DNA of 6,851 nt from Bacteroidota bacterium (GTDB taxonomy: Bacteria; Bacteroidota; Bacteroidia; Bacteroidales; JAAYUG01): positions 1 to 6,851 of the forward strand of contig JAKAMP010000151.1 in NCBI GenBank assembly GCA_021812865.1. The letters run 5' to 3'. Below, one piece after another: positions 1-6,738 of this stretch. The position numbers were made by a program, and so were the translations under genes. Each line of letters starts with the position of its first letter. Position 1 is the first letter of the stretch. The notes under the pieces were generated by a model. It was not told the origin of the DNA. It worked only from the letters and a program-made list of their open reading frames with translations, and made no database searches.

Positions 1-401
1 TGGCGCCAACCGATACAGCGCTGAGCTATTACAACACGGATACACTCACCATTCCTGAGCTAAAGCAATTCTGCATGCTGCATTTCATCCAGGGAACCCT
101 GATCTTCACCGATGGTAACCAGCCATCGGGTTATTATCCGACCATGAGGATCGACGATAGTTCCACACCGTATACCACCATCTTCAATAAGCTTTATATC
201 AATACCGGGTACGATGTGATCAGCATCCCCGATAATGTCGGCGGCACCTATGTTTCCATTGACGAATCGCCAACCACGAATGTCATCACAGGGCGTAATC
301 TTGGAACAGGCACTGAAGCTATTCCGGTGGTTGTATCCAACGGCGTAGTGCATGCCATCGACAAAGTACTCCTGTTCCCCAACCTGATTACCAAAAAATA
401 A
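1..401 (+). CDS. Fasciclin (FAS1) domain protein, C-terminal fragment (5' end outside window)
   Basis: This gene enters from the left edge; the reading frame has complete codons from base 3 and ends at TAA 399-401, giving 132 visible residues. The final part has the hallmark of a FAS1 domain end: a Ser-Asn-Gly-Val-Val-His-Ala-Ile-Asp-Lys-Val-Leu segment (visible residues about 113-124), which is the conserved H2 box. Further upstream, Leu-His at visible residues 26-27 sits where FAS1 domains usually carry Tyr-His. The protein stops about 8 residues after the FAS1 end, so it lacks the extra C-terminal domain of the fasciclin protein encoded at 5156-6727. FAS1 domains are extracellular adhesion or ligand-binding modules; by analogy with its neighbours this is probably a surface lipoprotein, but its N-terminus is not visible. 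It lies 22 nt before the SusC gene and is probably in the same operon. Domain call is fairly firm; ligand unknown. Confidence 0.82.
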   Translation, partial: APTDTALSYYNTDTLTIPELKQFCMLHFIQGTLIFTDGNQPSGYYPTMRIDDSSTPYTTIFNKLYINTGYDVISIPDNVGGTYVSIDESPTTNVITGRNLGTGTEAIPVVVSNGVVHAIDKVLLFPNLITKK

Positions 402-423
402 TGATTCTTTCAAGGTTTTGATA
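402..423 (+). promoter_or_regulatory. Short intergenic gap with weak ribosome-binding site before susC-like gene
   Basis: The gap is 22 nt. An AAGG at 412-415 lies 8 nt before ATG 424, the best Shine-Dalgarno-like match near any candidate start of the downstream gene. A TTG at 418 is also in frame but is a poorer start, and ATG 448 has only an ACACCCC stretch in front of it. The gap is too short for a complete Bacteroidota promoter (TTTG-type -7 box plus -33 box), so read-through from the upstream fasciclin gene is expected. Confidence 0.4.
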
Positions 424-3400
424 ATGAAATACAGATCAATACACCCCATGAAGGCAAACAAGAAAACACTCCTGCTGTTACTGGCCCTCTTCAGTTTCAC
501 CGTTGCATTTTCCCAGCAGCGCGCTGTGATCAGGGGAAGAGTAATTGACAAATCCGATAAAACGCCGGTAATCGGAGCCAATATCATCGAATACGACAAG
601 GACAACCGTGTAATCAACGGTACCATTTGCGACGTGAATGGAAACTTTGTGCTGGAGATGAAGAATATAAACAATACAGTAAGAGTCAGCATCATTGGGT
701 ATGCCGCCAAGACGATTATACCCGATCCTTCCAAATCGATGAACATTGAGCTGGACCAGGCCAACACCCAGCTGAAAGAAGTGAAGGTGGTCGGAAGGAA
801 GAAAATTGAGATGCCTACCCTTACCAACATTGAAGACCGAGACAATGCCTCTTCGGTGGTAAAAGTTGACCTGGGCGACATGAAAGAAGCTGGCGTACTT
901 TCCGCAGCCGATGCCCTGCAGGCCAGGGTGAGTGGTCTGGATATCCTGGCTTCTTCGGGTGATCCTGGCTCAGGCTCCCAGCTGGTAATCAGGGGACTCA
1001 GCTCCATGGGCAACAACAAACCCCTGATCGTGATCGACGGTATTCCTCAAAGCTACGTACCTACGGATTTTAACCTGAGTTCAGCCGACCAACAGGATAT
1101 CAGTAATCTCATCAACGTCCCTGTGAAGGATATCAAGTCTGTGACTATCCTCAAGGATGCTGCGTCAACCGCTATTTACGGTTCAAAAGGAGCCGACGGT
1201 GTGCTGCTCATCGAAACCAACAGAGGACGACTTGGAAAGGTACAGTTTGATTATACCTACAAGGCGAGCCTGAACATTCAGCCGCCTGCCATCCCCATGC
1301 TCAACGGAAATGAATACAGTATGTTGCAACTTGAAGAATTGCACAATGCACAAGGCGTATTCCAGGTACCAAACGAAATAGCCTACAATACAGATTATGC
1401 TGATTTTTATAATTATGCCGCGAATACAAACTGGATCGGAGCCATTACGAAGAACTCCTTTACCAACGACCACTATTTCAGTGTTTCAGGGGGTGGAGAA
1501 AAAACTAGGTATTTTACTTCCCTCAGTTATGTAAATGAAGGAGGTACAACCATCAACACCGACTCGAAGAGGTTCTCCACCCGGGTGAACCTGGACTATT
1601 TCCTGTCTGACAAGATCTTGTTTTCCGTCGGATTCAACTATACCAATAATCTTTCGGACTTCAACCTTTCCATCAACAATACAAACATCAGGGAAATGGC
1701 GTACATCAAAGCTCCCAACATGAGTATATGGGAATATGACGCCTATGGCAAGCTAACCGGTGAATACTTCACCCCTATTACCAGTTACCAAGGCGGGGGT
1801 GATGTTTATTTCAACCCGGTAGCTGTGGCAAACCTGGGCAAGAATTCTTCCCTTTCCAACACGATGGAAAACTCATTTACCCTGAAATACAATATTCTTG
1901 ACTGGCTTGTATTCAGAGAAACCTTATCGTATCAGTTTTATGGCAGCAAGTCTAGGAATTTCCTTCCCTGGAACGCGATTGGAGCCGACTGGCTGAACTG
2001 GCAGGTGAACAAAGCAGAGGAAGGAAACAGCAACTATTCAGGACTCCAGACTGAAAGCCAGCTCGCCTTCACCACCAGTTTCGATTCCAGCCAGCATGTC
2101 ATATCGGGTACCCTTAACTGGATCACCGAGCAAAACGGTGGCGAATGGCTGAATGTTCAGAGCAATCATATCCCGAGCACCTCGATCATTGATCCTTCCA
2201 TTAACGGGAATATCAACTGGATCGGTAATGGTTCATCGGAAAAACGCGGTCTCGGCGCATTGGTAAGCCTGAATTATAAATTCAGGGACAGGTATTTGGT
2301 TCAGTCGAGTTTCAGAGCCGATGCCAGTTCTTCTTTCGGTAATAACCGACGCTGGGGAAAATTCGGCGGAGTATCGCTCGGCTGGAGATTCTCCGAAGAG
2401 TCGTTTATCAAATCGCTTGGATTTGTTGGCGAAAGCAAGCTAAGAGCGAGTTGGGGTATTGCCGGACGGCAACCCGACGATCCTTATGCCCGTTATGCCC
2501 AGTTCTTGACCGTAAGCAATGGCGGTTATATGACACTTCCCGGGATTTATCCATCCCAGCCATCCCTGGATAACCTGCAATGGGAATCAAGTACTACCAA
2601 AGACTTAGGACTTGACCTGAACCTGTTTCGCGACCGGCTCTTCATTTCCGGCGATATTTACGACAAGCTGACCTCCAATATCCTATTCTCCAACTATTAC
2701 ATCCCCAGTTCTTCGGGTTACGACCAGTTACTGTTCCTGAATGGTGGAAAATTGGATAACAAAGGCTGGGAATTATCCTTTGATTATAAGATTAAGCAAA
2801 CCAAAGACTTCCGCTGGTCGGTGAATTTCAACATTTCACACAACCAAAATGCCTTTACTGCCCTGCCCAATAATTTTAATGTGGAGCAGTCCACTTCCAT
2901 CGGCAACGGACAGTACCCGCTTCGGGTTGAATTGGGTCAGCCCATTGGGTCATTCTTCGGATTCAAGTACCAGGGCGTATATTCCACAACCTCAGACACC
3001 TATGCCAGGGATGCCAGCGGAAATGTTATTTATGACCAGTCTGGCGCTCCCATCCCGATGACCTATACCGGCAGCTATACCTTCAGGGCAGGAGACCCGA
3101 AATATGCCGACATTAACCATGACGGGGTGATTGACCTGAACGACGTGGCATACCTGGGTAACTGCAATCCCCAGTACGTGGGTGGGTTCGGTACATCGGT
3201 AAAATACAAAAACCTCGAATTTGTATGCCAGTTCCATTACAGGCTTGGATTCGACATCATTAATGGGGTAGCCATCCAGACCCAAGGAATGAATGATAAA
3301 AACAACCAGAGCAAGGCTACCCTGAGAAGATGGCGCGTTGAAGGGCAGAATGAACCCAATATGTTGCCCCGTGCATACATGAACAACCCGGCCAACAACC

Positions 3401-3672
3401 TCGGTTCGGACCGGTATGTTGAAAACGGCGATTTCCTCAGGCTTCTGAATGTTCAGCTTACTTATAGGTTCAGTCAGTCGTTCTGCGACAAGCTGAAAAT
3501 GAGATCGCTGAACGTAACCATAAGCGCCAGGAAGATTGCCACATTTACCAGGTATTCGGGCCAGGACCCGGAAATCGGTATGGATGCCAGCAACCCGTTC
3601 TGGATTGGTGTTGACAATGCCAAAACCCCTCCTCCCGCACTGATCACTGGTAATATTTCAATCGGATTTTAA
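424..3672 (+). CDS. SusC/RagA-family TonB-linked outer-membrane transporter
   Basis: A complete 1082-aa TonB-dependent transporter; SusC proteins are typically about 1000-1100 aa. It forms a 22-strand outer-membrane barrel that imports a ligand captured by its SusD partner, powered by TonB-ExbBD. Seen here: a signal peptide with a basic start and Leu-rich core (residues about 10-30, likely cut after VAFS); a carboxypeptidase-regulatory-like beta-sandwich (about 34-110); a TonB-box-like LKEVKVVG (117-124); a plug domain (about 145-268) with the strong SusC signature IKSVTILKDAASTAIYG (237-253); then the barrel, ending in a C-terminal Phe (ISIGF) as expected for BAM-dependent assembly. There is no STN domain, so no sign of anti-sigma signalling. 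A calcium-loop-like D-N-D-G-I-D-D motif occurs near 896-907. ATG 424 was chosen for its AAGG; TTG 418 and ATG 448 are in-frame alternatives, and 448 would also give a good signal peptide. The substrate cannot be told from sequence alone. Confidence 0.96.
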   Translation: MKYRSIHPMKANKKTLLLLLALFSFTVAFSQQRAVIRGRVIDKSDKTPVIGANIIEYDKDNRVINGTICDVNGNFVLEMKNINNTVRVSIIGYAAKTIIPDPSKSMNIELDQANTQLKEVKVVGRKKIEMPTLTNIEDRDNASSVVKVDLGDMKEAGVLSAADALQARVSGLDILASSGDPGSGSQLVIRGLSSMGNNKPLIVIDGIPQSYVPTDFNLSSADQQDISNLINVPVKDIKSVTILKDAASTAIYGSKGADGVLLIETNRGRLGKVQFDYTYKASLNIQPPAIPMLNGNEYSMLQLEELHNAQGVFQVPNEIAYNTDYADFYNYAANTNWIGAITKNSFTNDHYFSVSGGGEKTRYFTSLSYVNEGGTTINTDSKRFSTRVNLDYFLSDKILFSVGFNYTNNLSDFNLSINNTNIREMAYIKAPNMSIWEYDAYGKLTGEYFTPITSYQGGGDVYFNPVAVANLGKNSSLSNTMENSFTLKYNILDWLVFRETLSYQFYGSKSRNFLPWNAIGADWLNWQVNKAEEGNSNYSGLQTESQLAFTTSFDSSQHVISGTLNWITEQNGGEWLNVQSNHIPSTSIIDPSINGNINWIGNGSSEKRGLGALVSLNYKFRDRYLVQSSFRADASSSFGNNRRWGKFGGVSLGWRFSEESFIKSLGFVGESKLRASWGIAGRQPDDPYARYAQFLTVSNGGYMTLPGIYPSQPSLDNLQWESSTTKDLGLDLNLFRDRLFISGDIYDKLTSNILFSNYYIPSSSGYDQLLFLNGGKLDNKGWELSFDYKIKQTKDFRWSVNFNISHNQNAFTALPNNFNVEQSTSIGNGQYPLRVELGQPIGSFFGFKYQGVYSTTSDTYARDASGNVIYDQSGAPIPMTYTGSYTFRAGDPKYADINHDGVIDLNDVAYLGNCNPQYVGGFGTSVKYKNLEFVCQFHYRLGFDIINGVAIQTQGMNDKNNQSKATLRRWRVEGQNEPNMLPRAYMNNPANNLGSDRYVENGDFLRLLNVQLTYRFSQSFCDKLKMRSLNVTISARKIATFTRYSGQDPEIGMDASNPFWIGVDNAKTPPPALITGNISIGF

Positions 3673-3674
3673 GC

Positions 3675-5159
3675 ATGAAAAAAAAATCAGCCATGAAACT
3701 TAAATTATCCCTCCTGTTTATCATACTTTTTCTGCAGTTCTCATGCAGCAAATGGATGGAACTTATGCCTCCGGAAGGACTGACAAGGGAGGAATTCTGG
3801 AACACCAAGGAAGACGTTCAATCGGTGCTGATGGGGGCATATAGCGCCTTTGCCGGCATGGACGGGCTGCTTTTCAAATACGGAGAAATCAGGGGCGACC
3901 TGGTAAAGGGCGGCACGAACCAGTCGCTAGATGAACAGAAAATTATGGCAGGGAATATTTATCCTGATAACAGTCTATGTAGCTGGAGCCAGTTCTATAA
4001 GGTGATCAATTATTGCAACGAAGTGATCCTGAATGCCCCTCTTGTGAAGGGGAAAGACAATACCTTCACAGATTACCAGATGAACAGTTACTTGTCGGAG
4101 GCTTATTTTCTGCGTAGCATTTCCTACTTCTATCTTGTAAGAATTTATAAGGACGTACCGTATACAACGCAGCCTACAGAGAGCGATAATTCAGACATAT
4201 ACCTCGCCAAAACCGATGGGGATACCATCCTGAACCGTATCGTAACCGATCTGAAAAAATACAGGAATTATGCCCCGAATGATTACCAGACCCTAGAGGA
4301 AACAAAAGGACGGGCCACCAAGGCTGCTTATGATGCCCTTCTTGCCGACATTTCCCTCTGGCAGTTCGATTACACAGCTTGCATTAACTATGTGCAGAAT
4401 ATAGAGGCAACCAACAAGTACGACCTGATGCCCAATGACAAATGGTACAATATTTATTATCCCGGCAATTCCCTGGAAAGCATATTTGAACTCCAATACA
4501 ATAACAGTCTTCTGCAGAAAAACAGCACGTATGACCTTACCCAGCATGATGCCTATAATTACAGGCCCAGCGATAAAATTGTGACCTTGTTTACGCAGAC
4601 CGACAAGGATCCGGAGGTGATCAGGGGATTGGGCTCTATTGCCAAATATGGCGAAAACGACTACATCATATGGAAATACGTAGGCACCAGACCCGATGGA
4701 CGTTCTGTAAGGCCGTTCAATGTGCTGAACAGTTGCAGCTGGATTATTTACCGGTACGCCGATGTGCTGCTGATGAAAGCGGAAGCGCTCTCGCAGTTGG
4801 GCCGGTACACCGAAGCTTTGCAGGTACTGAACCAAATCCGTTTCAGGGCCGATGTTTCGCCGTTGTCGCTGGCCAACTCACCTATCGTGTATGAAGATGC
4901 CATATTGAATGAACGTGCACTTGAACTGGCCTTCGAAGGTAAACGCTGGTTCGATCTGATGAGAATGGGAAGACGCAACAATTACACCAGAAAACTGGAC
5001 TTCATCAACATTATTCTGAGCAATGTGCCATCCACTCAGAAAAGGATCCTCAGTATAAAACTGGCGAATCCGCTGGGGTGGTATATGCCCATAGCCAAAC
5101 AGGAATTGGAAAGAAATATCAATTTGGTACAGAATCCCTATTATCTTGAAAGCCAATGA
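3675..5159 (+). CDS. SusD/RagB-family nutrient-uptake outer-membrane lipoprotein
   Basis: A complete 494-aa SusD-like protein, the extracellular lid that binds ligand over the SusC barrel. The N-terminus is a lipoprotein signal: basic residues, hydrophobic core, and Cys24 in LQFSC as the lipidation site (the lipobox is loose at -3, as often in this phylum). The N-terminal SusD-like region covers about 25-220 (GLTREEFWNTKEDVQSVLMGAY at its start is typical of the family), with TPR-like helices around 213-245 and 360-392. The C-terminal SusD/RagB domain holds the family's hallmark segments RYADVLLMKAEAL (360-372) and NERALELAFEGKRWFDLMR (412-430), and the ending GWYMPIAKQEL...N.NLVQNPYY. It starts 2 nt after the susC stop, so the pair is co-translated or nearly so. 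ATG 3693 (Met7) is an alternative start that would still leave a complete lipoprotein signal. Ligand unknown. Confidence 0.96.
   Translation: MKKKSAMKLKLSLLFIILFLQFSCSKWMELMPPEGLTREEFWNTKEDVQSVLMGAYSAFAGMDGLLFKYGEIRGDLVKGGTNQSLDEQKIMAGNIYPDNSLCSWSQFYKVINYCNEVILNAPLVKGKDNTFTDYQMNSYLSEAYFLRSISYFYLVRIYKDVPYTTQPTESDNSDIYLAKTDGDTILNRIVTDLKKYRNYAPNDYQTLEETKGRATKAAYDALLADISLWQFDYTACINYVQNIEATNKYDLMPNDKWYNIYYPGNSLESIFELQYNNSLLQKNSTYDLTQHDAYNYRPSDKIVTLFTQTDKDPEVIRGLGSIAKYGENDYIIWKYVGTRPDGRSVRPFNVLNSCSWIIYRYADVLLMKAEALSQLGRYTEALQVLNQIRFRADVSPLSLANSPIVYEDAILNERALELAFEGKRWFDLMRMGRRNNYTRKLDFINIILSNVPSTQKRILSIKLANPLGWYMPIAKQELERNINLVQNPYYLESQ
3678..3686 (+). repeat. Nine-A homopolymer tract directly after the susD-like start codon
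   Basis: Codons 2-4 are AAA AAA AAA, an uninterrupted run of nine A. Such tracts can slip during replication or transcription. Here a second in-frame ATG at 3693 lies beyond the tract and could restore expression, so any switching effect would be partial. The tract could also simply be a Lys-rich signal-peptide start in an A-rich initiation region. Confidence 0.6.
5156..5159 (+). promoter_or_regulatory. ATGA stop/start overlap: translational coupling of susD-like and fasciclin genes
   Basis: The TGA stop of the susD-like gene (5157-5159) overlaps the ATG (5156-5158) of the following fasciclin lipoprotein gene. No strong Shine-Dalgarno lies upstream (only GAAAG around 5146-5150), so initiation probably relies on ribosomes terminating on the susD-like gene. 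This links production of the fasciclin lipoprotein to that of the SusD partner. Confidence 0.7.
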
Positions 5160-6727
5160 AAAAGCCGGGAATAATCATCATCCTGATCGCTATCCTTTTT
5201 AGTGAATATGCCTGCCAAAAAACTGACATTACGGCACATTTCAAGGATATGCATCAGTTATCGATCAAGGATTACATGCTCGCAAACAAGGACAAGTATT
5301 CGAGTTTCCTCAGTCTTCTTGAAAAAGGACGACTTCTCGAAACCCTGGGTGCATATAATCCCAAAGCCAGCGGGTATACCCTTTTTCTGCCTACCAACGA
5401 CGCGGTGGATGCCTTCATTCAGCAGAGCAATAAATATGCTTCCCTGGATGACATGCTGAAAGACACTGCCTATGTTTATGAATTCTGCAGGTACCATGTG
5501 GTGAACATGGCCATCCGCTCAAATGACTTCCCCTTTGGCGCCCTCAGCCAGATGACTCTCTCGGGCGACTACCTCACGGTAAGCTTTGTTGTACAGCAGG
5601 ATACATCTTATTACCTGATCAACAATATGGCTCCGGTAGCCATTCAGAATATTGAACTTTCGAACGGCTTTATCCATGTGATCTCTGCTGTGCTCAAACC
5701 CATTTCCAATACCACTTACAGTTGGCTGGCCTCCCATCCTGAGTACTCCATCTTTAAGGATGCGGTTGATATTACCGGGATGAAAGACAGTCTTGATATC
5801 GATGTGAAGAATCCTAGCATGCTGGGAAAATCTGTTACATTATTGGTGGAGGCAGACTCTATATATCATAAACGAGGAATTTACGGGCTTTCCGACCTGG
5901 AAAATCTTGTATCACCCGGCAAAACCGATTATACCAATGTGCTGAATCCGCTCTATAACTATGTGGGCTACCACATGCTGAGAGGTACAAAGTTTTTGAG
6001 TACGATGTATGGTCAATCCACCAACTATCAAACATTCTCAGATATTCCCATCCTGATTAGCGGTAAGGGAATGGATATACAGATCAATCCCGGCAAAGAA
6101 AGTTTTGATACCCTTGTCAATCAGATGGATACGACTATCATTAACTGGGTGGGATTCTATTATGACCAGAGCAACATCATTACCCAGACCGGAGCAGTGC
6201 ACTTCATTGACCAGGTATTGCAGCAACAGAAACCTTCCAGAGCGAACCAGTATTTTGAATTCTGGGAAGAGCCGCTTCTTCTGACCTTGCGGCAAACACC
6301 AGGTTCCTATCTGATCACTGATCATTCTTCACTCCAAACGGTGCAGTGGTCGGGGGCAGACCTGACCTACGTCCGCAATACCGATGTGGCCGGTGTTACA
6401 GCTAGTGCCTGGAGCAACGACTACTTCCTGATCAATGGGGACTTTACCATGAGTTATTCTGTTCCTGCCATTGTACAAGGCAATTACACCGTGTACATTC
6501 GTGCAGACGGTTACAATTCTACCAATGCACTGATCGAAGTATATATCGACGGTAAAAAACTGGGTCAGTATATTGACCTTACTGCGGGAGGTACTGCCGA
6601 TTCTCCTTTTAATACTTACGAGGTTGGAACCATTGAATTTTTACAGTACCAGCCTCATACCGTTGAAGTACAGTCGCTTATTCCCGGCCGGTTTTGTTGG
6701 GATTTTGTTCAGTTTGAGCCAATTTAA
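5156..6727 (+). CDS. Lipoprotein with two fasciclin (FAS1) domains and a C-terminal beta-sandwich-like domain
   Basis: A complete 523-aa protein. Residues 1-20 form a lipoprotein signal ending in SEYAC with Cys20 as the lipid anchor. FAS1 domain 1 (about 45-184) shows the H1 box YTLFLPTNDAVDAF (74-87), a Tyr-His pair (113-114) and the H2 box NGFIHVISAVLKPI (170-183). FAS1 domain 2 (about 187-356) is more divergent: H1-like VTLLVEADSIYHKRGIYGL (227-245), Tyr-His (272-273) and H2-like GAVHFIDQVL (346-355). The remaining 366-523 is rich in aromatic and beta-forming residues (GNYTVYIRADGY at 442-453, VYIDGKKLGQYIDL at 462-475, HTVEV at 501-505, CWDFVQFEP at 514-522), a pattern like galactose-binding-fold or carbohydrate-binding modules; this fold is inferred, not demonstrated. 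It overlaps the susD-like gene by 4 nt. Likely role: surface binding protein assisting the SusCD transporter. FAS1 also mediates adhesion, so binding to host or matrix material is an alternative. Confidence 0.9.
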   Translation: MKKPGIIIILIAILFSEYACQKTDITAHFKDMHQLSIKDYMLANKDKYSSFLSLLEKGRLLETLGAYNPKASGYTLFLPTNDAVDAFIQQSNKYASLDDMLKDTAYVYEFCRYHVVNMAIRSNDFPFGALSQMTLSGDYLTVSFVVQQDTSYYLINNMAPVAIQNIELSNGFIHVISAVLKPISNTTYSWLASHPEYSIFKDAVDITGMKDSLDIDVKNPSMLGKSVTLLVEADSIYHKRGIYGLSDLENLVSPGKTDYTNVLNPLYNYVGYHMLRGTKFLSTMYGQSTNYQTFSDIPILISGKGMDIQINPGKESFDTLVNQMDTTIINWVGFYYDQSNIITQTGAVHFIDQVLQQQKPSRANQYFEFWEEPLLLTLRQTPGSYLITDHSSLQTVQWSGADLTYVRNTDVAGVTASAWSNDYFLINGDFTMSYSVPAIVQGNYTVYIRADGYNSTNALIEVYIDGKKLGQYIDLTAGGTADSPFNTYEVGTIEFLQYQPHTVEVQSLIPGRFCWDFVQFEPI

Positions 6728-6731
6728 ATTC

Positions 6732-6735
6732 AGGG
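6732..6735 (+). promoter_or_regulatory. Possible short-spaced ribosome-binding site AGGG
   Basis: AGGG ends 3 nt before ATG 6739, closer than the usual 5-9 nt spacing, so its role is doubtful. It is the only purine-rich match in the 11-nt gap, and the gap itself is too short for a promoter, which supports continued operon transcription into the next lipoprotein gene. Confidence 0.3.
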
Positions 6736-6738
6736 TAA

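Noticed and set aside
418..420. TTG as the start of the susC-like gene
   Set aside because: An ATG lies two codons downstream with better spacing from AAGG 412-415; adding two residues before it brings nothing to the signal peptide.
411..426. TTTTGATAATG resembling part of a Bacteroidota promoter before the susC-like gene
   Set aside because: There is no matching -33 element at the proper distance, and a promoter here would start transcription at or after the start codon. Operon read-through is simpler.
60..1019. A 319-codon open frame on the minus strand
   Set aside because: It lies opposite the end of the fasciclin gene and the start of the susC-like gene, both of which encode clear conserved domains. 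Its product is Ser/Thr/Leu-rich with no recognisable motif and it spans two real genes, so it is a composition effect.
4293..4835. A 180-codon minus-strand frame inside the susD-like gene
   Set aside because: It is entirely antisense to conserved SusD sequence, shows no recognisable domain or signal, and has no intergenic region for a promoter.
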